A stretch of 64,000 nucleotides of DNA from Lumbricus rubellus (Eukaryota > Annelida > Clitellata > Crassiclitellata > Lumbricidae): NCBI GenBank assembly GCA_945859605.1, contig OX243812.1:161001-225000 (forward strand), in the 5' to 3' direction. The translations under genes were made by a program, and so were the position numbers. Each line of letters starts with the position of its first letter. The stretch's first letter is position 1. The notes beneath the pieces are model-generated. The model searched no databases, was not told where the DNA came from, and was given only the letters and a program-made list of their open reading frames with translations. Positions 23,934-35,844 of the stretch are shown piece by piece.

Positions 23934-24467
23934 CTACAAAATAATATGTTATATGCTAAAAAGTGTATAGCATGCGAGTACAATAAATATTGCCGATGGA
24001 TAAAAATAATCATTGGTTGGGAATATTACAATATAACCTTAAATATTGTTCATTTATAATTGGTATATATCGCTCTGCAATGTCTTGAACTCAATACACT
24101 TGCATTAAACCTTTACCGACCGAATGTATAGGATTTCCTATACCATTTGCTACAGGGTTAACAAACTTTATGCTATAATTCCCTTCCATCGAAAGCTCAG
24201 TAGTACCGTACACACACGAGCATAATTATAATTGTGGCAGAACATCGATGGTACTCAGCAATTGTAAGGAAATGACTAAAATGATTGCAAATTGCTACCT
24301 TGTGCCGTCAGTTCATCGAACCCTATTCAGTCTACGAGAGAAATTAGAGCTTAAGCCAATATCACTTTTGACTTAAGTTTTGCGTGTGTAGCCTATTTAC
24401 GCCAAAACATGTAGGCTAGACTTTATTACATTCTGATTATTCAGAAAATAAAAAAAAATACTCTGAC

Positions 24468-24522
24468 CGCTGGGGGTCATGTTCTGATGATGTCCTTGTG
24501 CACTGCGTGTGCTGTACACCAT
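24468..24522 (-). CDS. Tentative first coding exon of the nested gene
   Basis: An ATG opens MVYSTRSAQGHHQNMTPS and the frame reaches a GT (gtcaga) in the phase needed by exon 2. The donor is a poor match and no promoter evidence was seen, so this is a guess from phase alone. Confidence 0.25.
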
Positions 24523-25586
24523 ATTGCTACGCCACTCGCTACTTCTATTGAGCCTAATATTGTAAACCGTTTGCTATAGGTCTACAACTGCATCCAACAG
24601 TAACACCAAAGTGCAAACAATAATAGGCCTACCAAGTTCTTAAACATAACGTTAATTAAATAGAAGTGGGATCGATCATAAGGTTCTTGACTAAATTGGA
24701 GTTGGATTGGTGAAACATAATTGCAATTTAAATAGAAGTTGGATTGATAAAAATAATTCATGCCCAAAATAGAAACTGGATTGATTAAACGAATTCTTAC
24801 TTAAATGGACGCTGGATTAATAAGGAGTATTTATGCCAAAATAGAAGTAGAAATGATGAAAATAGCAGGCCTAGTGCTGCATAGAGGAATTATTTCGAAC
24901 GTTGAAATGATAGGTTACCCACATTTTAAATCTGCAAATTTCGACCTGACATAATTATATGATTTAAAATCAGTCATTCCAGTAACAAGCGGACATTTTG
25001 ACAATTCGATAACAAGTGCAAACAAATAAATTAAGAACGACCTGTTGTTGTGACATGAAACAATTACAGGCTACGAAATGATAATGCCGTACACACGGTA
25101 TAGTGTTGAATACGCAACTTCACCTATTATCGCTCACCGATCAAAATAAATTAAAATCAAATCAAATATCAATTTTCCAGCGTGGGTTGACTCCCAGTCC
25201 TCTTCTACATCATATTAGGTATACTTACACAAAATATCAACTTCTCTTCCGGATTTGCGCGATTTTTGAGCTTATCGATCGGACTAAAATATAAACAACA
25301 ACCTTAGACACGAAGTGAAGCGACATTTATCGTTTTTTATAGGAAGACAAGAGGCACACGAAGTAGTAAGTAAGCAATTTAGGCCGAAAGGGTGTTTCAT
25401 TTTTAAATAATACGCAAACTACCTTAGGTGGCCAGGTTTAGCTGGGTGGCCAGGTTTATACTAATTCACCGTATACTTTGTTAAGCATACATGCACAATT
25501 GAATTGTTTGGATCAATAAAAACATATCTATGTCTACATGTATGTCTAAGCATTGAGGTTGGTCTCGATCAGAGGAATCATCAGCT
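24523..25586. other. Intron sequence, no feature recognised
   Basis: AT-rich. A loose repeat of AAATAGAAGTTGGATTGAT words spans 24660-24850. A GGTGGCCAGGTTTA direct repeat occurs at 25427-25457. No coding similarity seen. Confidence 0.5.
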
Positions 25587-25594
25587 GTGCTGAT

Positions 25595-26949
25595 TAGACC
25601 TGGGAGTCGACCCCAATAAGTCGACCCCAGTCGACTTGGTCGTCCCAAGTCGGGTCGGGTCGTTTCTGGTCACCGCAACTGACCCCAAGTCGAAATGTGT
25701 AGAGAGAAGTCACTTGAAGTTGTTTTTACCACAAGTCGACTTAATTAACCGACTTGAGACAGGAACGTAGTTAAATTTGTCACTTCAAACCAATGATCGT
25801 GAGACCAGGACAACATTAATTTTAAACAGGTTTTGTAGTGTGTTTACAAGAATGAACGAGACCTTGGTTAAACAAAGACTTAGCCTAGGCTACTGATTAT
25901 TTTACCTGTAGGCTATCGTGGAGACTGACGTCTGCGATCTATTCAAATAATTTGATATTCTATGCTAAAACATCACGCTTTATTAAAATGATGAAACAAA
26001 ATGTTACTAAAATATTAGCACGCGTGCTTATCAAGACATGAACATGAGCAAATCAGTTAACTTCTAGCCTAGTGGTCAATAAAATCGGCGCAAAGAAAGG
26101 TGGATCTACAAGGCCTATGATAAATCGATAGTTTGGCGGCGCGCTTGGCGCTACTTTGGTAGGCCTATATGCTTATAATAGGCCTACTGCAGTTGTATGC
26201 AGCCGAAAAAACTACCGTAGGCCTATAGGCCTGCGGGCACATTGGACAATGAAAGACTTTACTGCCAGTGAGTAGGCCTAGGCTGCTATTATATTATGTA
26301 GTAGCCTACTGCTGGATGCTGCGCCTGCAACGCTATTTTGCGAAGTTGCGGAATGATGCCAGTGGCCGAAAAATTATGAGCACAAATCACAAATTAGGCC
26401 TATCATATCACGCCATTCAGTGCAACCAGTCCGCAGTCCACCATTTTATCTTAGACCTTGCGCGTTTTACAAATTTATTTCATATTAATATTAAATGAGT
26501 GTAATCTGAATAATCACAGCCAATGGACAAGCTAAAATTCATAGGCATAACAATTAATTTTGCCGTCGCATTGTCTAAGCTATACTGAATGGTCCAAAGC
26601 ATCACAATACTATTCAAACTGAAACACAAACAGACTGAAATGGGCGTAATAAAACTTTAAGAAATTCGTGCATTAAGTAAGTGTTTAGGCCTCATTACTC
26701 ATTGATAGGCCTATGTGAAATTAATGCTTGCCCGGAAAATTGGCTTGACTTTTTGTATCAGTAGGCGTAGCCGTGCGAAACTAATGGCTATTACCATGTC
26801 AGAAGTCGACTTCAAGTCGGAAGTCGGTTGTTTTTCTGTCAAGCCGGGTCAAGTCGTTTTGACTCCAAAAAGTCGACTTCAAGTCGACCTCAAGTCACTT
26901 TAGGGTCAAGTGGGGTCTGATTAACTGACTAAAGTCACTCCCAGGTCTA
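25595..26949. mobile_element. Inverted-repeat element rich in AGTCGACTT words (hAT-like)
   Basis: Ends TAGACCTGGGAGTCGACC and (reversed) TAGACCTGGGAGTGACTT. Both end regions are packed with AAGTCGACTT-type words in both orientations (25600-25760 and 26800-26930). Flanks GTGCTGAT and GTGGCGAT agree at six of eight bases, consistent with an aged 8-bp duplication. The middle has many TAGGCCTA words and no coding sequence I recognise. Confidence 0.65.
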
Positions 26950-27429
26950 GTGGCGATCTCTACATAAATGGACCCACTGTCCATCTGAATGTCGCCCTTG
27001 GGTGCTTCATAGCCTTAATTGAAAGGACCAGAATTTATCAGCTTACATAGGCCTAACTCGTTTAATATAGGCTACTTATTGTTCGTGACTCGCTTAATTT
27101 ACATTTGTAAAGGCCTGCATATTTCCCCGGTGTTACACGCCATTAGGCCTACGAATAAATAAATAATATTACTATTAAAGCCGGCCTAATGGCGTAGGCT
27201 ACAACAAGGGCAAAAATCAGGCATAAAAATTTAAGTTTAAATAGTCACTACTCTCCTTCACCCATGATTGTCACGATCCGTTAAGCACAAATCAATGGTC
27301 CTAACAAGCGAACTTCAGTCAAATCATTTATGAAAAATGGAACTTAATCTAATTTCCCTCTTAGGCGTTAGGGAGACTCTACGAGCATGGCGCCCAGATA
27401 GGGATGGTTTGGGGAAGGATGAAATGTTT

Positions 27430-27660
<231 letters not shown>

Positions 27661-27689
27661 CTGTCTCAGTCTCTGTCTCCCTTCCGAGG

Positions 27690-27880
27690 TGACCTGGTTG
27701 TCCTTATGGCTCCATCTTCCACAGTGCTGCATAGAAGTTTTGCTGTGGTCGGTCCATCTTTCTGGAATAAGTTACCTATTAGTCTCCGTGATGAACTTCT
27801 GTGTCTTTCTTTGCCCATTTTCAGCAAGCGTTTGAAAACCATTCTCTTTGATTGTGGTTTGGTGTCAGGTTGGTAGGGCC
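27690..27880 (+). pseudogene. CR1/L2-type LINE fragment, last ~60 residues of the ORF
   Basis: The frame LHRSFAVVGPSFWNKLPISL, then RDELLCLSLPIFSKRLKTIL parallels SRSFACIGPSLWNGLPPSVR...SRLKTCLF of the LINE at 834-1595. The upstream part has been replaced by the microsatellite. The 3' UTR retains only a trace of the GGCGCT tail (27902). Confidence 0.75.
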
Positions 27881-28043
27881 TCTGAGGAGTTCTTTTGAAT
27901 TGGCGCTAGGTAAACGTACGATTAGCTACCATTAGGTCTTTACTCTCTATATAATTATATCTGTATGCACATTTAACCATCCGTTTAATCCTATTCGGGT
28001 TTTTCTTATCATTTGAATTTAAATGCACAAGTACATCTTCTTA

Positions 28044-28156
<113 letters not shown>

Positions 28157-29254
28157 ACTATCATATTCATTATCGTCTTTACCGTCGTTTTCATAAAAAA
28201 TCATATTCATTAGTGTTTCTAGCTGTCTTTAGGATGGTGGTGAGGACTGTATGGTCGAAGCAATAACAGACGTGATTGTCTTATAGTGAGAACTCAGATT
28301 AGGCGAGGTGGTTATGAGTCTTGTAACTAGTGCTAGTAAAATTACCTAATTGTGGAATTGCTTTGCAAGCTTGGATGGTGCATGTGCGCGTGTGTGCGTG
28401 TGTCATTGTGTGTAATATGGTGTATTGTAAAAAAGCAATTTGAAGATAATCTAAATATGATGGGTCTCAACTCATAGGCATCCATAAAATGCTTCAGCAG
28501 TTTGAACGATATTTGTATTAATGCCATACTATGTCGATTATTTTGAATTCGTTTCAGATCATGTAAATTGCCATTGCAATAATAACCTGATGATGCCACG
28601 ATGAGACGTGGTTGACCTAATTTTGGAGCGGCAGATGACTCAGGTTTCAATACAAAGCCTGATCATAAGCAAGGTGTGTCCAAGATCAATCCACACGTGT
28701 ATTCAAAGAACCTTGGGGTGTTTCCATGCCATATAAGATTTGCGCCTTAATTACAGTAGGCCATACATGCGGGTGACACCTTTTTGCCTTGGGCAGCTTC
28801 TGACTAGCGCCTATGCGGCTCAAACACACTTTATATGATATCAAAGGAATAATAATATTCGTTTATAATACGTTCAATCTGACAAACCGCTGAATGATTA
28901 CAGGCACATGTTATACGAAATACGGCCCACTATAGAAGGACACGCAGGTCGGCTTTACAGCAGTGGGTTCTGCTTAACATTAATAGCCTAAGTGCTGGAT
29001 CACTCCTGGTTCGGCCAAACCAGAAGTGGGAGGGCTATCTTATTTTTCAGCAGAACCAGAGGCAAACAACACAACAGAAAGCGCCACTGGCAGCTAATAG
29101 GAAATTCAAAGAAATTGTTTGCCCTGTGCGAGCCTTGAACCCGGGTCGCGTGGAGGAGCGCTGTGATTCATCGTCAAAACAATCACAAAGAGTTCCCGAC
29201 AACAACCATTTGGAGGCGATGGGTACAAGCAGTGGCGTTGACAAGGAGGGTTTG

Positions 29255-29452
29255 TTTGTATGTGCACTTGTTATAGCGTCCCTTCAAGCTCTCCCGAATG
29301 AAGAACGTACACTGCATCGGAGTTTCACGCCGAAGCGCTGAGCAATTGTGAGTGAAAGACTTGCCCAAGGTTCTTACGCGGCCAGGTGGATTCGAACCTC
29401 GAACCTTCCGGCTCCAAGGCAATGACGCCACCACTACACCACCGCGCCCCAC
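29255..29452 (-). mobile_element. tRNA-derived SINE, second copy
   Basis: On the minus strand: GGGGCGCGGTGGTGTAGTGG (A-box TGGTGTAGTGG), B-box in AGGTTCGAATCCACC, body ACTCACAATTGCTCAGCG, tail ending near TATAACAAGTGCACAT. It is colinear with the copies at 19118 and 35845 but lacks the full GGGAGCGCC tail. Confidence 0.82.
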
Positions 29453-29684
29453 TTTTAGGGTTGGAGGGATTAAACCCCCATGGACTTAGGGAAAACCTTT
29501 TAAAATGTTTTCATACACTAATATAAAAAAAAATCGGCCATAACACCCCCCTTTCAAAAATTCTTGGCTACGCCATTGGGTACAAATAAATGTTTTCAAT
29601 CTCTTAACTCATCTGTCAGCTTCAGTGCTACTCTTTGTGCTAGCTAACAGTCATGTTTTGTTGAACTAGCAGAAATCTGCCGAC

Positions 29685-30053
29685 ATGGGCGCCCGCACAT
29701 AGGGGCAAGGGGGGCACTTGCACCCTGGAAAATTGAAACCTATTTTTCTATTTTTCTCACTACTACTTTTGGGGTTTATAACAAATTTCTTCACATTAGA
29801 GAATTAAAAAGGCTGCTTTTAACTAATACTTTTTAAACAAATTTCCTTGCAAAAAGAAACAATAGGCTAATATTCATATTAGAAATTTTAAAAAGTGAAA
29901 ATGAGAAATTTATGCAAAGAAACCTCTGTGAAAAATACCCATGCATGTTCTTAACTCCCCGCTTTGCATTTTTTGTCCTCTTGCTAAAATTGTTTTTAAC
30001 GTTGACCATCGTGTTTTGCCCCATCCTGCAAATATTTTTTCTTAGGTTGGCCC
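29685..30053. mobile_element. CATGGGCG-family MITE, diverged copy in reverse orientation
   Basis: Begins CATGGGCGCCCGCACATAGG and ends near TTGGCCCAT. It contains complements of the array-unit words (CCTCTGTGAAAAATACCC, GTTGACCATCGTGTTTTG). No matching target duplication was found. Confidence 0.75.
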
Positions 30054-30380
30054 ATACTTCGATTGGAATTGTTGATAAATTTAAGAGTTGATTGTAGACT
30101 TCCTTAACATTTCAATAACAAGCTATAGGCTAGATATTGCAATCCCCACTCCTAGACGTTTATTTGCATGCATGCTTGTTCTTTTCTCTGTCAATATGAC
30201 ATTGTGAGTCAATCTGTTTGCACTTCTATCTACGTCTGTTTACATGAACGTTATTAACCCTCGAGTGCCCAAGCGGATGGGGGATCCGATTGGACCCCAG
30301 GCCTGTTTTTCCCGGAAAACTTTTTAAAGGCTATGGATCTGCAGAAATGCTTTTAGGTATTCATAGACCAACCATTTGGG

Positions 30381-31627
30381 ATGCTAGGACAAAATGTCCC
30401 CGGACAAATTGTCCCGGACAAAATGTCCCTGGACAAAGTTCCCGGACAAAATGTCCCTGGACAAAAAGTCCCCGGAGAAATTGTCCCCGGACAAAATGTC
30501 CCTGGACAAAGTTCCCGGACAAAATGTCCCTGGACAAAAAGTCACCGAATAAGGATGTCCCCGGACAAAAAGTCCCCGGACATATAGTCCCTTTAAAGAA
30601 CATAAAATCGCCGTTCTTCACGAGTCCCTCTGTCTTTTGACAACAGTTACTTATGCAAAAATTTATTGTCAGTGTTATTAGATCTATAAACCTTCTAGTT
30701 AGGCCCTATGCTTTTCTTGGTGTTTAGGCTACTCTAAAGTAATTCCGATAAAACAAATGGCATGATTGGAAATTAGCAAAAATAGCGAATACATAGGCCT
30801 AATAAAAAAACAATAAATGTCAAAATATATTACTGGGTGATAATGTGGCTTCCACGGCCCCATTATTATTGGTTCACGGGTTGGAATGGACGCCAGCCCA
30901 CTTTTTCGTCTGAAGACACCCGAGTGACGGCCCTGTCTAAATTCAGTGCACAACGGTTGCTCACCGTAGGCTTCCCATAATCGCAGTCCCTGTCTAGAAA
31001 AGTTCTGAGTCAATCGCTTCTGTAAGAGAGAATACCCTAGCCCAGTTAGCTATATCGGTAAGAAAGCTGGCGGCCGCGCGTATGTGAAATAGAGCGTGCG
31101 GGCCGCGGTTCGATTCCAGAAGGTGGCTATTTCAGATATACAAAATTCCGGGCTTGCACGGTCCGTCCACGGGGACCTAAATGGCGTGGCGTCCATTCAA
31201 ACGGGCGAGTGGTGGTGAAGAATCTCACACTCAGGGTCGAAGCCATATTAACACGGCCGCCATATAAAATCCGATTGTCTCACCAGAAAAACACATCTTA
31301 TTGGAAAAGATACTTTTCTGCCAGACGGACTCTTCTTGCCAATGTATGCTACCTGTTGGTATAGGGGCTGTGTTCTAGGTAGCCCTACCATTTTACTAGG
31401 GACATTTTATCCGGGGACTTTTGTCCGGGGACATTTAATGCTGAGACTTTGTGTCCGGAGACATTTTATCCGGGACTTTTTGTCTACGGACATTTTATCC
31501 GGGGACATTTTGTCCGGAGACATTTTGTCCGAGGACATTTTGTCCGGGGACATTTTATCCGGGGACATTTTGTCCGGGGACATTTTGTCCGGGGACATTT
31601 TGTCCGGGGACATTTTGTCCGTCCACG
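30381..31627. mobile_element. Foldback element, arms of 15-bp GGGGACATTTTGTCC repeats
   Basis: The left arm (30385-30600) runs as GGACAAAATGTCCCC units and the right arm (31400-31624) as the mirrored GGGGACATTTTGTCC. The unit is itself nearly palindromic. ACCATTTGGG flanks both sides (30371-30380, 31628-31637), giving an 8- to 10-bp target duplication. The loop holds a SINE (31036-31250) and otherwise unclassified sequence. Open frames through the arms are artefacts. Confidence 0.85.
31036..31250 (+). mobile_element. tRNA-like SINE inside the foldback loop
   Basis: CAGTTAGCTATATCGGTAAG (A-box-like) and CCGCGGTTCGATTCCAG (B-box) are about 60 bp apart, as in a tRNA with a long variable arm. 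The body has GTCCACGGGGACCTAAA, a phrase shared with 19366. The tail is unclear. Confidence 0.55.
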
Positions 31628-31715
31628 ACCATTTGGGCATAGAAGGGTATATTTTGCGTGAGTATTGTCCTACCCTGTACACCACAACCACAGCATATAC
31701 TAAGGGTACCGCAAG

Positions 31716-31880
31716 ATATGCCAGGACGATTCATCCCCGGACGATTCATCCCGGATGATTCATCCAGTCGACGTTTCATCCCCGGACGGTTCATCCCCGG
31801 ACGGTTCATACAGCGGACGGTTCATCCAGTGGACGGTTCATCCCAGGCCGTTTCATCCCAGGACGTTTCATCCCAATGGA
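31716..31880. mobile_element. Single foldback-type arm of 15-bp GGACGGTTCATCCCC repeats
   Basis: About ten imperfect 15-bp units starting GGACGATTCATCCCC. The same GGAC-first, 15-bp design as the other arms, but no mirrored partner nearby, so it is a solo arm or a deletion remnant inside the piggyBac-like element. Confidence 0.65.
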
Positions 31881-32535
31881 CAATTAATAGAGAGAATAAT
31901 AATTATGAGACATTAGTCGAACCTCAAGTAGGTCCAGAATAATTTAAAATGGTATTTTATCCTTGGCTTATCCTCCCCCCCCCTAGAAAACACTAGCCCC
32001 CCATATAATAGTATCGTTTCAGCTTATATCGTTTCAATTGCATGTTTTATAGTCTTGAGTTTTCTTTTATTACATTGAATTGCATGCTATATAGGGTTAC
32101 TTGTTTGATATAGCCTAATATACAAGCGTATATGCTTCCTTCGGTAAATAACGCAAGCAAGCATAAATTAATTATAATGTGTCACGAGATTTTTACACTA
32201 TTATTTTACACCAGGTCGTGCAACTGTAATATAAGATACATCATACGATTGCAAATTCATTTGAGATTACATAGAACCAAATTCTGTTACGATATTCCAA
32301 TCCATTCTAAAGATATTAGCATGAAAACCCTGGGGTCCGCGCGGACCCCCCTTGGGCTTTCGTGTACCAAAAAATACCTTGGGCACTCAAATGTTAATTT
32401 ATTATGTTTAGGTCTGCCTGCTGGTGTGTGCCATGCACTGGTCTACATGTCTACAGGCCTACATGTCTGTCATTTTCTGTGACTATCCGGTTTTATGACT
32501 GTTCGTGAATATGTATAATTAATTATATTCTTCAG

Positions 32536-32625
32536 ACGTGGTTGGGCTGGGAGCGCCACAGAGTAGCTCCTTGAAGAGGCGCTATAGTATTTTCCGAATG
32601 AATGAATGAATGTAAAACTGCGTGT
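32536..32625 (+). repeat. Solo 3' tail of the CR1/L2-type LINE with (GAAT)n end
   Basis: GGGCTGGGAGCGCCACAGAG, then CTTGAAGAGGCGCTATAGTA followed by GAATGAATGAATG. It matches the tail at 1596-1660. A reversed copy is at 46148-46215 and two more at 34115-34160 and 34225-34275. Confidence 0.75.
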
Positions 32626-32945
32626 ATAATAATTATTAGAGCCTGTATCAGGGCCGTCTTATCAGGGCCATCTTATCCAGTAGGCACAGTAGGCACTGTG
32701 CCTTGGGCCTACGAACTTTTTAGGGGCCCACGAAATCCTGAGAAAAAAATATTAGGCTAAAATATAAATGCAGTGATTGGTCAATGACCGGAAAAAACAA
32801 ACAGAAAACGAAAACTTGCTAACTTTTTTCAAGGCTAGAGTTAGTCAATGAAACAGTAACATTAGCTAAGCTATAGGCCTATTATGTTAACTTTGCGGCT
32901 CTTTGCATTCGCGAAATCGCTTATAACGTCTTTAAATGTCATTTC

Positions 32946-33332
32946 TCACATTAAGTCGTTTTCAATTGAAAGAAATGCAAGGGAGGATATTCGTGACTGT
33001 CCCATCGTTGACCGAAGGTAATTTTTGATAATTTTCAGTTTAGAAAAAGAACGTTCACCTTCACAACTTGTTCTGAAGATAGAAATATAAATTCGAAAAG
33101 CAAAATTGACATTTGGAAAACTGGAGACCTGCTTGTCAGCTATTTGCGACCTAATCATTTCAGCTACAGATTTATTGTCTGCAAACATTCGAGAAAACAA
33201 AAAAAATTCGTTAATAAATGCATCTTCTAGATTACATGGATATATCTCAATTAATGCTTTTGCTCTAATAACTATTTTTTCAGTTGATAAAGTAGATTGA
33301 GATTTAAAATCCAAACTGAAATGGTTTAGCAT
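32946..33332 (-). pseudogene. hAT transposase C-terminal dimerisation region (left arm)
   Basis: The frame includes FPNVNFAFRIYISIFRTSCE, then GERSFSKLKIIKNYLRSTMG and QSRISSLAFLSIE. ERSFSKLKxIKxYLRSTMxQxRxSxLAxLSIE is the hallmark of the hAT C-terminal dimerisation domain in ZMYM-type transposases. The N-terminal and catalytic parts are absent. Confidence 0.88.
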
Positions 33333-33729
33333 AATTTTAAGAAATAATGTAAATGTGTTGCAATTTGAATTAATGCAGAGTTGAGTTGGATAGGCCCTAG
33401 GGGCCTACGAATAGTCTGAATAGATCAATATGCAAAAGTGCCTAGGGCCTACGACGACCATAAGACGGCCCTGCGTCTTATGGTCATCGTAGGCCCTAGG
33501 CACTTTTGCATATTGATCTATTCGTAGGCCCCTAGGGTCTATCCAACTCAACTCTGCATTAATTCAAATTGCAACACATTTACATTATTTCTTAAAATTA
33601 TGCTAAACCATGTTTTGTGAACGTATTTCAGTTTTGATTTTAAATGTCAATCTACTTTATCAACTGAAGAAATAGTGATTAGAGCAAAAGCATTAATTGA
33701 GATAGGCCTATATCCATGTGATCTAGAAG

Positions 33730-34080
33730 ATGCGTTTATTGACGAATTTCTTTTTGTTTTCTCGAATGTTTGCAGATAGTAAATCTGTAGCTGAAATGAT
33801 TAGTTCACAAATAGCTGACAAGCTGGTCTACAGTTTTCCAAATGTCAATATTGCTATTCAAATTTATATTTCTATCTTCAGAACAAGTTGTGAAGGTGAA
33901 CGTTCTTTTTCTAAACTGAAAATTATCAAAAATTACCTTCGGTCAACGATGGGACAGTCACGAATATCCTTCTTTGCATTTCTTTCAATTGAAAACGACT
34001 TAATGCGAGAAATGACATTTGAAGACGTTATAAGCGATTTCGCGATTCATGCAAAGAGCCGCAAAGTTAACATAATATAA
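33730..34080 (+). pseudogene. hAT transposase C-terminal dimerisation region (right arm)
   Basis: Mirror copy of the left-arm fragment with a slightly longer C-terminus (...ENDLMREMTFEDVISDFAIH). It ends in a natural-looking stop. Differences from the other arm (for instance SSFPNVNFAF versus YSFPNVNIAI) show that the arms have diverged since the inversion. Confidence 0.88.
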
Positions 34081-35050
34081 TTGTAATTTTTTGTAATTGT
34101 AATTATAATTGAACATTTATATAGCGCCGCTCACAGGTTCAGTAGCGCTCCCGACCACAGTTAACACTTCCCCTAACAAATAGTATGGTTTACCCAACCC
34201 ATTGCCCACGTAATGTAATTAAGGATTTATATAGCGCCTCTTGAAGAGTAACTATGCAGAGGCGCACATAGTGGGAGAACATCCGCCCTATCTAAGCCTC
34301 AGATGTTAGAGTTATCATCTGAAGAAATAGTGATTAGAGAGAGCCAATATAGCTTGGCTAATGTTACTGTTTCATTGGCTAACTCTAGCCTTGAAAAAAG
34401 TTAGCAAGTTTTCGTTTTCTGTTTGTTTTTCCGGTCATTGACCAATCACTGCATTTATATTTTAATATTTTTTCTCAGGATTTCGTAGGCCCCTAAAAAG
34501 TTCGTAGGCCCTAGGCACAGTGCCTACTGTGCCTACTGGATAAGATGGCCCTGGCCTGTATATTCGAATGTGTGAGTGTGTGTGTATGTGCGTCTGTTCA
34601 ATGTTCATAATGTTATTTTATGTCAGTCCTGGGGCCAGGAACGCTGGTGGTCGGACGGGAGGTATGGTAAGCAGGCAGGAATATAATAGTGTCCATGAAT
34701 AGAAGACAGGGTTATTCTCATAAGGAAATTAACGAACAAACTCACAAAAATAAAAACAGCTTGAGATCATAACTAGAGAAATCTAATCCAAATATGCACT
34801 GTTGATGAGAGGACACAGCACGCACTTTTCCACAAAACTGCATAGTGACAGAAGTAATGCCAATTGCATCTATGGCTAATCACCTTCTTCTTCTGGTTCT
34901 CTGCCCCTAGGCAGGTTCGGTTGTCCAATGTCGCCACTCTTCCCTCCTCTGGGCCTTCTCCTTTAATCCATTTCAGATCTCTCCTTTAATCACTCTCCTT
35001 TAATCCATTTTTCTCCATTGGCTAATTAGTAATCACCAATGCATCATAAT

Positions 35051-35655
35051 CGGATGTAGGACATTTACCCCCCTGGACATATTCCCCCCGGACATATTCC
35101 CCCCGGACATTTACCCCCCCGGACGTTTCCCCCCCCCCCGACCTAGGACATTTCCCCCCTTCCATAAGGGTCCCTATGTTAATGAATGACTGCACTAACC
35201 CTATCACTAACCCTAACCGACCCTCACGATGCCTAACCTGATCCTAACCTACAGTCACGATGCCTAACCTATGTTAATGAATGACTGCACTAACCCTATC
35301 ACTAACCGACCCTCACCATGCCTAACCTGATCCTAACCGACCCTCACGATGCCTAACCTGACCCTAACCGATAGTCACGATGCCTAATCTATGTTAATGA
35401 AGGACTGCACTAACCCTATCACTAACCCTAACCGACCCTCAACATGCCTAACCTGACCTAACCGACCCTCACGATGCCTAACCTTAACCCAACCAACCCT
35501 CACGATGCCTAACCTATAATATGTACAGAGGGGGGAAATTGTCCGGGGGGTAAATGTCCTAGTCAAAAACGGGGGGGAAACGTCCGGGGGGGGTAACTGT
35601 CCGGGGGGAATATGTCCGGGGGGAATATGTCCGGGGGGGTAAATGTCCGTTCCCC
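35051..35655. mobile_element. Foldback element, GGACATATTCCCCCC arms, copy 1
   Basis: The left arm (35057-35155) repeats CCGGACATATTCCCCC-type units; the right arm (35530-35650) mirrors it. ATCATAAT flanks both sides (35043-35050, 35656-35663). The loop is a tandem of ACTGCACTAACCCTATCAC and GACCCTCACGATGCCTAACC phrases. Confidence 0.9.
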
Positions 35656-35844
35656 ATCATAATCTGACTAAGACCGCGTGTCCACAGTTATTTATTTAAA
35701 ACAAGTAAAATCACAGACAAGAGTGCACAGATTGCACAAGATCAGTGGCAAAGGGAAACATTAATTTAATTGCAACCACACATGTTGTTAATTCCAGATA
35801 TATATGCATAATATATGCCTTTGGTTTGTTTGTTTTGTTTGTTT

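Larger units (their letters stand above)
30258..32393. mobile_element. piggyBac-like TTAA element containing nested insertions
   Basis: TTAA|CCCTCGAGTGCCCAAG at 30254 pairs with CTTGGGCACTCAAATG|TTAA at 32394-32397. Short C-rich terminal repeats with TTAA duplications mark piggyBac-type elements. Both ends are followed inward by GGGATCCG/CGGACCCC palindromic GC blocks. No transposase frame remains. Two foldback-type insertions lie inside. Confidence 0.7.
32649..34553. mobile_element. Palindromic hAT element with an inverted pair of transposase C-termini
   Basis: A clean GCCTGTAT duplication (32641-32648, 34554-34561) flanks a 1.9-kb near-palindrome centred around 33470. Outer ends read CAGGGCCGTCTTATC and (reversed) CAGGGCCATCTTATCC; the left end is doubled. 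Each arm encodes a hAT transposase C-terminal piece. LINE tails interrupt the right arm (34085-34330). Confidence 0.9.
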
